NCBI GenBank assembly: GCA_003224135.1
Contig: QHYO01000033.1
Location: forward strand, 1-5,771
Length of the DNA: 5,771 nucleotides
Source: Acidobacteriota bacterium
Lineage (GTDB): Bacteria; Acidobacteriota; Terriglobia; Acidiferrales; UBA7541
Reading direction: 5' to 3'
The notes below the pieces were generated by a model, which searched no databases, was not told the origin of the DNA, and saw nothing but the letters and a program-made list of their open reading frames with translations. The translations under genes were made by a program, and so were the position numbers. Positions 1-5,249 of this stretch are shown one piece after another (position 1 is the first letter of the stretch; the number at the start of each line of letters is the position of its first letter).

Positions 1-164
1 GTCTGAATGTCGGAGAGAACGTGCGTGTATCTATAGCCGGGAGTTTGCAGCTTGTGCGTGGCAAGGGCGTAAAACATGAAAGCGTCATCGGAGTCCGGGG
101 AATGCGCGAGTTTCATTTCGACGGTTTGTTCGCTGGGCTTCAGGGTTGCAGTGCGTGCTGACAT
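1..164 (-). CDS. MqnA/MqnD/SBP-family protein, N-terminal fragment (futalosine menaquinone pathway-like)
   Basis: The minus strand is open from an ATG at 164-162 to the left edge, giving about 54 residues of an incomplete protein. Residues 17-54 start [20 protein letters not shown] and continue to a His-Val-Leu-Ser-Asp-Ile-Gln segment. This resembles the N-terminus of the MqnA/MqnD periplasmic-binding-protein-like family, where an Ser-Pro-x-x-Asp-Asp-Ala-Phe-Met-Phe motif near the start lines the substrate cleft. Family members convert cyclic dehypoxanthinyl futalosine or chorismate-derived intermediates in menaquinone synthesis; MqnD makes 1,4-dihydroxy-6-naphthoate. The fragment cannot separate MqnA, MqnD or a paralogue. 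An AGGAAG-like ribosome site lies about 9 bases before the first ATG. An internal ATG at 116-114, directly before the conserved part, is an alternative start but has no clear Shine-Dalgarno. There is no signal peptide, consistent with a cytoplasmic enzyme. It is divergent from the DoxX-like gene. Confidence 0.75.
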   Translation of the reverse strand, partial: MSARTATLKPSEQTVEMKLAHSPDSDDAFMFYALATHKLQTPGYRYTHVLSDIQ

Positions 165-287
165 GGAGGTAAGACTTCCTTTTGCCTCGGCGGAGCCACT
201 GACGACGGAGACGCCTCTCCCCAAGCAGCCAAGCGAGACACAGGAGGAAGGGGCGACGCAGGGAACTTGCGTGGCGCAGTGCCGGGT

Positions 288-309
288 CTTTTCTTTGCGG
301 AAAGAAGAG
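288..309. repeat. Short A/T-rich inverted repeat (hairpin)
   Basis: A pyrimidine-rich arm (288-296) pairs with a purine-rich arm (301-309) across a GCGG loop, giving about nine pairs, one of them G-T. It sits in the divergent intergenic region, well upstream of both genes. The wording CTTTGCGGAAAG followed by AAGAGTAAC resembles short dispersed intergenic motifs seen in many Gram-negative genomes, but only one copy is in this window. Without a genome-wide count it is simply a hairpin. Confidence 0.4.
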
Positions 310-429
310 TAACACAGGAGCAATCGAGCGGGCCAGAGGAGGGAACAGTACGCCGGAGACCGAGGGATCGCGCTCCTACGACGGTCGAACGCTAGTGTAG
401 GGATGCCCCGGGGGCTGAAGGTCGGAAGA

Positions 430-462
430 GCCGCCGAATGGATTCCGGTTTAGGCCGGCGGC
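430..462. repeat. GC-rich inverted repeat upstream of the DoxX-like gene
   Basis: GCCGCCG at 430-436 is the exact reverse complement of CGGCGGC at 456-462, with a 19-base loop that itself contains two CCGG tetramers (445-448 and 455-458). It lies about 80 bases before the DoxX-like start, with no T-run after it, so it is not a standard terminator. It could be a leader hairpin or chance pairing in GC-rich DNA. Confidence 0.3.
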
Positions 463-531
463 GCAAGGCGTGATTAAATTGGGGGTATAGATGCTGGCCG
501 CCCGCCGCGCAAAAATCTATCGTTTCTGCTT

Positions 532-539
532 AAAGGAGG
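532..539 (+). promoter_or_regulatory. Ribosome binding site of the DoxX-like gene
   Basis: AAAGGAGG ends four bases before the ATG at 544. The match to the 16S anti-Shine-Dalgarno is strong although the spacing is slightly short. It fixes the plus-strand start and argues against the overlapping minus-strand frame being the real gene. Confidence 0.75.
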
Positions 540-543
540 CCAG

Positions 544-924
544 ATGAAAATCGCGGTGTTGATCGCACGCATTTTGATGGGGCTGATTTTTGTGTTTTTT
601 GGGTTGAACGGGTTTTTCCAATTCATTAAGGCGCCGTTGCCGTCCGGACTGGCGGGCCAGTTCTTGCTCGTATTTTTCCAGTCCCATTGGGTCCTTTTTG
701 TAAGCGCGGTTCAGCTCGTGGGCGGGCTGCTGCTGCTGGTGAACCGGTTTGTGCCGTTGGCGCTGGCGTTGCTTGGTCCGGTGATCGTAAACATTATTTT
801 GTATCACCTTCTGTTGAGTCCGGCGGCGGCGCAATTGGCGGTGGTGGTCACGATTTTGTGGATATTTCTCTTCTATCGTTACCGGCAATATTTTTCCGGC
901 ATATTTGCGCAGAAGGCCTTGTAG
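544..924 (+). CDS. DoxX-like small integral membrane protein
   Basis: The product has 126 residues and is almost entirely hydrophobic, with four predicted membrane helices at roughly residues 4-26, 48-66, 69-90 and 94-112. Short polar links separate them, and the tail Tyr-Arg-Tyr-Arg-Gln is basic, which places the C-terminus in the cytoplasm. The first helix has Ala-Arg-Ile-Leu-Met-Gly-Leu-Ile-Phe followed by Phe-Phe-Gly-Leu-Asn-Gly-Phe. The third helix has a Pro-Leu-Ala-Leu-Ala-Leu-Leu-Gly-Pro-Val-Ile-Val-Asn stretch ending in Tyr-His. Both patterns are typical of short DoxX-like proteins. Family length is about 110-150 residues, so it is complete. Archaeal DoxX is a thiosulfate:quinone oxidoreductase subunit, but bacterial members of this size are mostly of unknown function, some linked to redox or thiol stress, so no reaction is assigned. 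It appears monocistronic, with a strong ribosome site before it and a hairpin after it. Confidence 0.8.
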   Translation: MKIAVLIARILMGLIFVFFGLNGFFQFIKAPLPSGLAGQFLLVFFQSHWVLFVSAVQLVGGLLLLVNRFVPLALALLGPVIVNIILYHLLLSPAAAQLAVVVTILWIFLFYRYRQYFSGIFAQKAL

Positions 925-955
925 GATTTCGCCGATCCCAATAGAGCCGCAAAGA

Positions 956-975
956 GGGCACGATCTATCGTGCCC
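956..975. terminator. Perfect hairpin between convergent genes, probable shared terminator
   Basis: GGGCACGAT (956-964) and ATCGTGCCC (967-975) form a perfect nine-pair stem around a two-base CT loop (four unpaired bases in practice). It lies 31 bases after the DoxX-like stop and 12 bases after the amidohydrolase stop. Read on the minus strand, TCTTTG follows the stem, a weak U-rich tail. Read on the plus strand the stem is followed by CACCAG, with no U-tract. It therefore fits the amidohydrolase transcript better, and may block the other transcript less efficiently. Confidence 0.65.
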
Positions 976-987
976 CACCAGCGAGAT

Positions 988-2799
988 TCATCGCTCGCCG
1001 ATGGCCTCTACCTGAGACGACAGAGTTGACTGCGAAGCGCGGTAGACAATTTTGCCTCGAAGCAGTGTTAGTTCGCAGTGCAAATTTTTGAGGTCATCGG
1101 ATGGGATGGTGTAGAGGTCGCGATCCCACACTGCGATGTCAGCGTCTTTACCTGGTTCGAGGGAGCCAACGCGTTGTTCGAGAAAGAGTTGGTGCGCGGC
1201 CCAGATGGTGTAGGACTTGAGTGCGGTGTGGATGTCGACCGACTCGGCCGTACCGAAGGGCTGGCTACCGTACACGCCGTTCAATGTTTTGCGAACGACC
1301 GAGGCCCACAGGCCATATCGCGCAGGATACGGAGTAACGAAATAGTCCGAGCCGCCTGCCCAGATGACGTGCTTCTGAGTGTAAGTTTTGTAAGGCATGA
1401 GGCGTTGCTCGCGCTTTGCGCCGAAAGATGCGGCGTAAATGTCGCCAATCCACCACATGAAAGGTGCTTGCGTTTCCGGATAGCCCGAATCGAAATCGCG
1501 CTGGAGGCGAGCCATGGTGTCTATCGCGTGATCGGTGGGGATGTTGCAGTGAATGATGCCGTGACGCAGGCCCTTGGTCGCTTTCTCTTTCAATCGCTCG
1601 GCATACGTATCAACGACCCAGTCGATGGCGCGATCACCCACGGCATGCGTGCTTACATGAATTCCGGCGTCGTGAAACAGTTTGACCATCTCACGATAGA
1701 CCGGCGGATCGATATTGGGGTAGCCCATGTTGCCGGTGTCGACTTCCTTGGCTTTCTTGAACCAGGGATCGTAGACCCAGGCGGTGCGCCCGCCGCCGCT
1801 TCCGTCCATGTAGAGTTTGACGCCTCCCGAGAGCAACATTCCGTCACCGAAAGCTTGTGGAGGCTTGGGTTGAGCTTCGAGACGCGCTAACGTGGCGCGA
1901 GCGGACTCCATGTCGCGTCCACCATAGAGCAAGGCAAAAATACGGACGGTAGATTTGTTTTGTTGCAGAAGTTCGCGATAGAGGTCCCATCGTTCGCCTT
2001 CCGTGCCGGGATCTTTCGCCGCAGTCATGCCTTCGCTGTTGAAATCCGCCATCATTTTCAGCAGGCCGTTGCGCTGTTGGTCTTTGCTGTAAGGTGGAAT
2101 GAGCGAAGTGACGAGCGCCATGGCTTCTTCTTTTAAAACACCGGTGAGGAGGCCGTTGGCATCGCGATCGATGGTTCCACCTTTAGGATCTTTTGTTTCG
2201 GGAGAAATTTTGGCGAGACGAAGTGCGAAAGAGTTCGCTGTGCCGTAGTGGCCGGTGGTGTGGGCGAGCCAGACAGGATGGTTGGGAGCGACCTTGTCCA
2301 GGTCAGCGGCCGTGATGTAGCGCGACTCGGCGAGTTTGCCTTCGTCCCAACCGGAGCCGGTGATCCATTCGCCGGGTTTTTGAGTGGCGACCTTTTGGCG
2401 GACGAGATCAACGGCCTCGCCGATCTTGGTGATTTTGCTGAGTTCGACGCCATAGATGGCCGACGTCTCGTCAAAATGGCAGTGGCTATCGATCAAACCT
2501 GGAGTCGCAGTGCGGCCATGAAGATCGATAACCCGTGCATTTTTTGGAGAACGCTTGCGGATTTCTTTGTTGGTGCCGACGGCTGCGATTTTTCCGTCGT
2601 GAATGGCGAGGGCCTGCGCGATGGAATCGTTCGCGTCGACGGTGATGATTTTGCCGTTGATCAGGATGAGGTCGCCAGATTCAGGATTGATCTTGGACGA
2701 AGACTGACCTGGACACGCTGGGACGGATAAGAAAAGTGCTGCAAAGGAACAAAAGAAAAATGCAAAGGTTCGGGCAAACGGTCTAAGGCTGCAATTCAT
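988..2799 (-). CDS. Exported YtcJ-like metal-dependent amidohydrolase
   Basis: The product is about 603 residues and belongs to the amidohydrolase superfamily, YtcJ/Amidohydro_3 type, which hydrolyses amide or related bonds in a metal-bearing TIM barrel; the substrate is not predictable. Visible features (603-residue numbering): an N-terminal beta-sandwich strand Leu-Ile-Leu-Ile-Asn-Gly-Lys-Ile near 45-53; the metal motif His-Cys-His at 106-108 after Ala-Thr-Pro-Gly-Leu-Ile-Asp-Ser; a Val-Lys-Leu-Tyr-Met-Asp-Gly-Ser segment with Lys328, the usual bridging-lysine region; His385 in Ser-Thr-His-Ala-Val-Gly-Asp-Arg; His413 and His417; Asp485 in Ala-Gly-Gly-Ser-Asp; and the closing Gly-Lys-Asp-Ala-Asp-Ile-Ala-Val-Trp-Asp strand. 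All expected ligand positions are filled, so it should be active. The reading frame extends to 2868, but the ATG at 2799 has an AGAGGTG ribosome site and directly begins a signal peptide (basic Arg6/Arg10, hydrophobic 11-26). Val-Pro-Ala-Cys at 26-29 could be a signal peptidase I site or an atypical lipobox. It is divergent from the fucosidase gene. Confidence 0.88.
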   Translation of the reverse strand: MNCSLRPFARTFAFFFCSFAALFLSVPACPGQSSSKINPESGDLILINGKIITVDANDSIAQALAIHDGKIAAVGTNKEIRKRSPKNARVIDLHGRTATPGLIDSHCHFDETSAIYGVELSKITKIGEAVDLVRQKVATQKPGEWITGSGWDEGKLAESRYITAADLDKVAPNHPVWLAHTTGHYGTANSFALRLAKISPETKDPKGGTIDRDANGLLTGVLKEEAMALVTSLIPPYSKDQQRNGLLKMMADFNSEGMTAAKDPGTEGERWDLYRELLQQNKSTVRIFALLYGGRDMESARATLARLEAQPKPPQAFGDGMLLSGGVKLYMDGSGGGRTAWVYDPWFKKAKEVDTGNMGYPNIDPPVYREMVKLFHDAGIHVSTHAVGDRAIDWVVDTYAERLKEKATKGLRHGIIHCNIPTDHAIDTMARLQRDFDSGYPETQAPFMWWIGDIYAASFGAKREQRLMPYKTYTQKHVIWAGGSDYFVTPYPARYGLWASVVRKTLNGVYGSQPFGTAESVDIHTALKSYTIWAAHQLFLEQRVGSLEPGKDADIAVWDRDLYTIPSDDLKNLHCELTLLRGKIVYRASQSTLSSQVEAIGER

Positions 2800-2804
2800 G
2801 AGCG

Positions 2805-2811
2805 CACCTCT
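2805..2811 (-). promoter_or_regulatory. Ribosome binding site deciding the amidohydrolase start
   Basis: On the minus strand AGAGGTG ends five bases before the ATG at 2799-2797. The longer frame starting at 2868 would add 23 polar residues in front of the signal peptide, which would hamper export, so this site decides the start. Confidence 0.65.
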
Positions 2812-2858
2812 ATGCGGCGACCGGAGCGGATTTGTGTCAAGACAAGAAGCGTGGTGTG

Positions 2859-2888
2859 AGGATAGCACCGCACGAACTTGGTAGTGAA
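2859..2888 (-). promoter_or_regulatory. Candidate sigma70-type promoter of the amidohydrolase gene
   Basis: On the minus strand TTCACT (2888-2883) and TATCCT (2864-2859) are 18 bases apart, and TGC precedes the -10, making it an extended -10. Each hexamer matches consensus at four of six positions. It would give a leader of about 50 bases before the ATG at 2799. This is a by-eye match and remains tentative. Confidence 0.3.
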
Positions 2889-2943
2889 CGATAGGGACGC
2901 GAACCTTTCTCTTAACCGCGAGCTTTTTTCACAGGCAGATGTT

Positions 2944-2972
2944 TTGTGCGGACTGCGATTTTTGGCTACACT
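2944..2972 (+). promoter_or_regulatory. Candidate sigma70-type promoter of the fucosidase gene
   Basis: TTGTGC (2944-2949) and TACACT (2967-2972) are 17 bases apart. The -35 matches at three positions and the -10 at four. Transcription would begin near 2980, inside the longest possible reading frame, which agrees with translation from the ATG at 3003 and not from the GTG at 2946. Weak by-eye match. Confidence 0.3.
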
Positions 2973-2990
2973 GCGGGCCTCGGTCAGAGC

Positions 2991-2996
2991 GGGAGG
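2991..2996 (+). promoter_or_regulatory. Ribosome binding site deciding the fucosidase start
   Basis: GGGAGG ends six bases before the ATG at 3003, an ideal distance. The upstream GTG at 2946 has no comparable site. The choice places the signal peptide at the true N-terminus. Confidence 0.75.
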
Positions 2997-3002
2997 TTGA
3001 GC

Positions 3003-4433
3003 ATGTGTTCATGTGGAGTTCGCATAGTGCGACAAATCGGCATCGCCATGGCGATTGCGTGCGTCTTTGTGTCTCTAGCGTTTGCGCAGCAGCCGCAAAA
3101 GTATGAATCGACGATCGAATCGCTCGATCAGCACGCGCTCCCACAATGGTATGCGGACGCGAAGCTGGGGATTTTTATTCACTGGGGCTTGTATTCCGTT
3201 CCTGGCTGGGCGCCGTTGATTCATCCTGAGCATGATTTCAGTTCGCAGGATTACATTACGAGCAATCCCTATGCGGAATGGTATTTGAATACGATGCGGC
3301 TGGAAGGCTCGCCGACCCAGAAATACCACCGCGAACATTACGGAGCCGATTACGATTACTACAATTTTGCGCCGGTATTTAACCGCGAAATTCAAAAATG
3401 GAATCCGGACGAGTGGGCGAAGGTATTTCGCACGGCTGGAGCGAAATATGTGGTGCTGACGACGAAGCACCATGACGGATTTACCTTGTGGCCGAGCACA
3501 ACGAAGAACCCTACGCTGCTGGCCGATCGACAACACTCTTCGCGCGACATTGTTGGGGAGCTCTCTGCAGCCGTGCGCGGACAGGGTCTGCGGATGGGTC
3601 TCTATTATTCGGGTGGATACGATTGGACTTTTGTGCCGGGACCAATCCGCGTTGCAGCGGATTACCAGTCTGTGAAACCGCAGAGCGAAGCATATGGGAA
3701 ATACGCGGATGCCCATATGAGGGAGTTGATTCAGCGCTACCGGCCGGCGGTGCTGTGGAATGATATTGATTATCCGAAGTCCGGACATCCACTGGAAATC
3801 ATGGCGGAATATTACAATGCGGTTCCCGATGGAGTGATTGACAACCGGTTTGGCGTCAAGCATGCGGATTTTGTTACGCCGGAATACGAGACGCTGGACA
3901 AGATCAATCCGAAAAAATGGGAAGAGTGCCGTGGGCTTGGACGCTCGTTTGGCTTTAACCGGGCCGAAGGAGAAGCGGAAACGATTCCCGCGGCGGACCT
4001 GATTCATCTTCTGGTGGACATTGTCAGCAAGAACGGGAATCTTTTACTGGATGTTGGCCCAGAGGCGGATGGAACGATTCCTGCAGTGCAGATGGAACGA
4101 TTGCAGGAGCTGGGCAACTGGCTGCGCGTAAATGGTGAGGCGATTTACGGAACACGTCCCTGGAAGCGAGCGGAAGGCGCATCAGTTGAGGGAATTCCGG
4201 TTCGCTTCACGCAAAAGGATTCGTCGGTTTTCGCGGTACTGCTCGGGGATGTGAAAACGGCTTCCGTGACGCTGAAGTCGCTGACGCCTGCGGCGGGCGC
4301 CAAGATTTATTTGTTGGGCAACGAAAGGCCGCTGCGCTGGTCGCAAGAAGGCGCGGACATCAAGATCGGCCTGCCGTCGCCGCTTACTGGCAAATATGCA
4401 TATGCGCTGCGATTTGATGGGCCCGTGTCCTAA
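3003..4433 (+). CDS. Secreted GH29 alpha-L-fucosidase
   Basis: The product is about 476 residues and belongs to glycoside hydrolase family 29, retaining exo-enzymes that release terminal alpha-L-fucose from glycans. A signal peptide covers residues 1-28 (basic Arg7/Arg10, hydrophobic core, Ala-Phe-Ala then Gln-Gln), so it acts in the periplasm or outside. Conserved family features (476-residue numbering): Gly-Ile-Phe-Ile-His-Trp-Gly with fucose-binding His60; Ala-Glu-Trp-Tyr near 91-94; Thr-Lys-His-His-Asp-Gly-Phe with His156 and His157; and Val-Leu-Trp-Asn-Asp-Ile-Asp with Asp254 as the expected nucleophile. A Thr-Pro-Glu-Tyr-Glu motif (Glu294 or Glu296) is a candidate for the less conserved acid/base. 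Asn-Gly-Asn-Leu-Leu-Leu-Asp-Val-Gly-Pro closes the barrel near 344-353, and a C-terminal beta-sandwich of about 80 residues follows. Length is normal and no residue is missing. The nearby amidohydrolase gene is divergent. No strong terminator is visible in the 54 bases after the stop. The broad GH29-A subtype, active on simple fucosides, is likely but not proven. Confidence 0.93.
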   Translation: MCSCGVRIVRQIGIAMAIACVFVSLAFAQQPQKYESTIESLDQHALPQWYADAKLGIFIHWGLYSVPGWAPLIHPEHDFSSQDYITSNPYAEWYLNTMRLEGSPTQKYHREHYGADYDYYNFAPVFNREIQKWNPDEWAKVFRTAGAKYVVLTTKHHDGFTLWPSTTKNPTLLADRQHSSRDIVGELSAAVRGQGLRMGLYYSGGYDWTFVPGPIRVAADYQSVKPQSEAYGKYADAHMRELIQRYRPAVLWNDIDYPKSGHPLEIMAEYYNAVPDGVIDNRFGVKHADFVTPEYETLDKINPKKWEECRGLGRSFGFNRAEGEAETIPAADLIHLLVDIVSKNGNLLLDVGPEADGTIPAVQMERLQELGNWLRVNGEAIYGTRPWKRAEGASVEGIPVRFTQKDSSVFAVLLGDVKTASVTLKSLTPAAGAKIYLLGNERPLRWSQEGADIKIGLPSPLTGKYAYALRFDGPVS

Positions 4434-4487
4434 AACTCAGTACCTAAATAACGGGATCCAAAGTGAGAATCACAGGCCATTGCCACG

Positions 4488-5057
4488 CTAGCGGCGCGCC
4501 GTTTTGTGGGCCGGGCTCGGGACGGAACTGCGGGTTTCGGCTGAACGCGCCGGAGCCGTGCAGACGTCTTCGGCGCCGGTGCGTTTCAGGATTGCTTTCA
4601 CATAACTGATGACATCCGAGTTGCAGCGCATGGCCAAAAGAATCGCGCCGCGTTCGAGGCGATCCTCGTAACGTTTGGCTTCCAATTCGGGGACTCCCAT
4701 GTGGATTAAGGCTTTGGCGACATCACCTACCGCGCTGTCAACGCCGAGGCCAGCCAATCCAGCCTTGAGTGTGCTTTCGCCAACCATTGGTCCCAGGCCT
4801 GGAATCGCCAACATTCCCAGTCCGACCAAGATGTCGAGCGTTCCGCTGAAAACGCCTCGAGCGGAAGTCGCGCGCCGCGCCACGGGCTCGTGGGATTTCC
4901 CTTCCGGCGCTGTTTCCATATGAGTTCCGGCAATGTTTCCGGGCATGAGTGCGTAAATATCCGAAGATGAAAAGCCGGCGCTTACAAGGGCGTCCGCCGC
5001 GGTTTCGGCGGAAGCTCGCGCGGAATAGATTCCAAAAACCATGATTTTTTGCGGCAT
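4488..5057 (-). CDS. YflT/DUF3341-like stress protein with Gly-rich hydrophobic centre
   Basis: The product has 189 residues. Residues 4-40 begin Lys-Ile-Met-Val-Phe-Gly-Ile-Tyr and continue with Ala-Ala-Asp-Ala-Leu-Val-Ser-Ala-Gly-Phe and Asp-Ile-Tyr-Ala-Leu-Met-Pro, a beta-alpha-beta half like that of general-stress-protein 17M/YflT proteins. A hydrophobic Gly-rich part (about 69-105, with Leu-Ala-Ile-Pro-Gly-Leu-Gly-Pro) follows. A second conserved block, Gly-Val-Pro-Glu-Leu-Glu-Ala-Lys-Arg-Tyr-Glu then Gly-Ala-Ile-Leu-Leu-Ala (121-142), leads to Lys-Arg-Thr-Gly-Ala-Glu-Asp-Val (158-165). The same layout occurs in small proteins of Acidobacteria and Geobacter-type bacteria that are usually labelled stress-related and have no known reaction. 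The last 24 residues are Ser/Ala/Arg-rich and probably disordered. The centre could insert in or lie on a membrane. The gene is convergent with the fucosidase (54-base gap) and lies 192 bases after the HExxH gene on the same strand. The ATG at 5057 is fixed by an excellent ribosome site. Confidence 0.7.
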   Translation of the reverse strand: MPQKIMVFGIYSARASAETAADALVSAGFSSSDIYALMPGNIAGTHMETAPEGKSHEPVARRATSARGVFSGTLDILVGLGMLAIPGLGPMVGESTLKAGLAGLGVDSAVGDVAKALIHMGVPELEAKRYEDRLERGAILLAMRCNSDVISYVKAILKRTGAEDVCTAPARSAETRSSVPSPAHKTARR

Positions 5058-5060
5058 CTT

Positions 5061-5070
5061 TCACCTCCTT
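5061..5070 (-). promoter_or_regulatory. Consensus Shine-Dalgarno of the stress-protein gene
   Basis: On the minus strand AAGGAGGTGA matches the canonical bacterial anti-Shine-Dalgarno at all ten positions, with six bases between GGAGG and the ATG at 5057. It is the strongest ribosome site in the window and predicts high translation when the gene is transcribed. Confidence 0.85.
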
Positions 5071-5147
5071 GGTTGTCGGTTGGGGCGAGGCGTCAGTGTG
5101 ATTGCATTAGAGTTTGTTTCGCGCATTCGCCAGATGCTCCGGTCTTT

Positions 5148-5163
5148 GAAAAACGGATTTTTC
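5148..5163. repeat. Small A/T hairpin in the gap before the stress-protein gene
   Basis: GAAAAA (5148-5153) and TTTTTC (5158-5163) flank a CGGA loop, giving a weak six-pair stem. Read on the minus strand it lies about 87 bases after the stop of the HExxH gene and has no U-tail, so it is a poor terminator at best. Nearby, on the minus strand, TCTAAT (5111-5106) is a five-of-six match to a -10 box, without a good -35 partner. Confidence 0.25.
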
Positions 5164-5183
5164 TTTCTCCATACTTTAAACGA

Positions 5184-5200
5184 CGTACGGACGGTGTACG
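5184..5200. promoter_or_regulatory. Inverted repeat, possible operator
   Basis: CGTAC (5184-5188) and GTACG (5196-5200) form an inverted repeat with a seven-base spacer. The centres are 12 bases apart, close to one helical turn, which suits a dimeric regulator. It lies about 130 bases before the stress-protein start and 50 bases after the HExxH gene. Five-base arms can arise by chance, so this is speculative. Confidence 0.2.
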
Positions 5201-5249
5201 CCATAAGGCAAAGCAGGTACAAGCAACCAGACGAAAGTGGTAGGGCCTG

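Larger units (their letters stand above)
165..543. other. Divergent intergenic region, no gene supported
   Basis: This 379-base stretch separates the minus-strand MqnA/MqnD-like gene from the plus-strand DoxX-like gene and should carry the promoters of both. Reading frames inside it have no recognisable protein features and only weak start contexts. Visible elements are a TTCTTT/AAAGAA hairpin (288-309), a GC-rich inverted repeat (430-462), and an AT-rich stretch at 471-492. The last includes TGATTAAAT (a possible extended -10 at 471-479) and TATAGA (486-491), but neither has a convincing -35 partner. I found no convincing promoter on the minus strand and no tRNA-like fold. Confidence 0.6.

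Noticed and set aside
76..312. Short overlapping frames on both strands (76-312 plus, 85-315 minus)
   Set aside because: They overlap the start of the MqnA/MqnD-like gene in the wrong frame or strand, and have no domain and no good ribosome site.
517..978. 153-residue minus-strand frame opposite the DoxX-like gene
   Set aside because: It is Gln/Arg/His-rich, mirrors a hydrophobic membrane protein read backwards, and extends over the terminator hairpin and the plus-strand ribosome site.
1078..1890. 270-residue plus-strand open frame opposite the amidohydrolase gene
   Set aside because: It lies wholly antisense to a well-supported gene with all catalytic motifs, has no ribosome site, and its composition is typical of a reverse-frame shadow in GC-rich DNA.
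2835..2840. Perfect TTGACA on the minus strand upstream of the amidohydrolase gene
   Set aside because: No acceptable -10 hexamer lies 16-19 bases downstream; the expected position falls at CCGCAT next to the ribosome site.
3075..4007. 310-residue minus-strand open frame opposite the fucosidase gene
   Set aside because: It is entirely antisense to a clear GH29 gene, Arg/Ile/His-rich in the manner of shadow frames, and has no recognisable domain.
4492..4505. CGGCGCGCCG followed by TTTT as a fucosidase terminator
   Set aside because: The palindrome has almost no loop, so it could form only a three- or four-pair stem, and it lies within the coding end of the convergent stress-protein gene.
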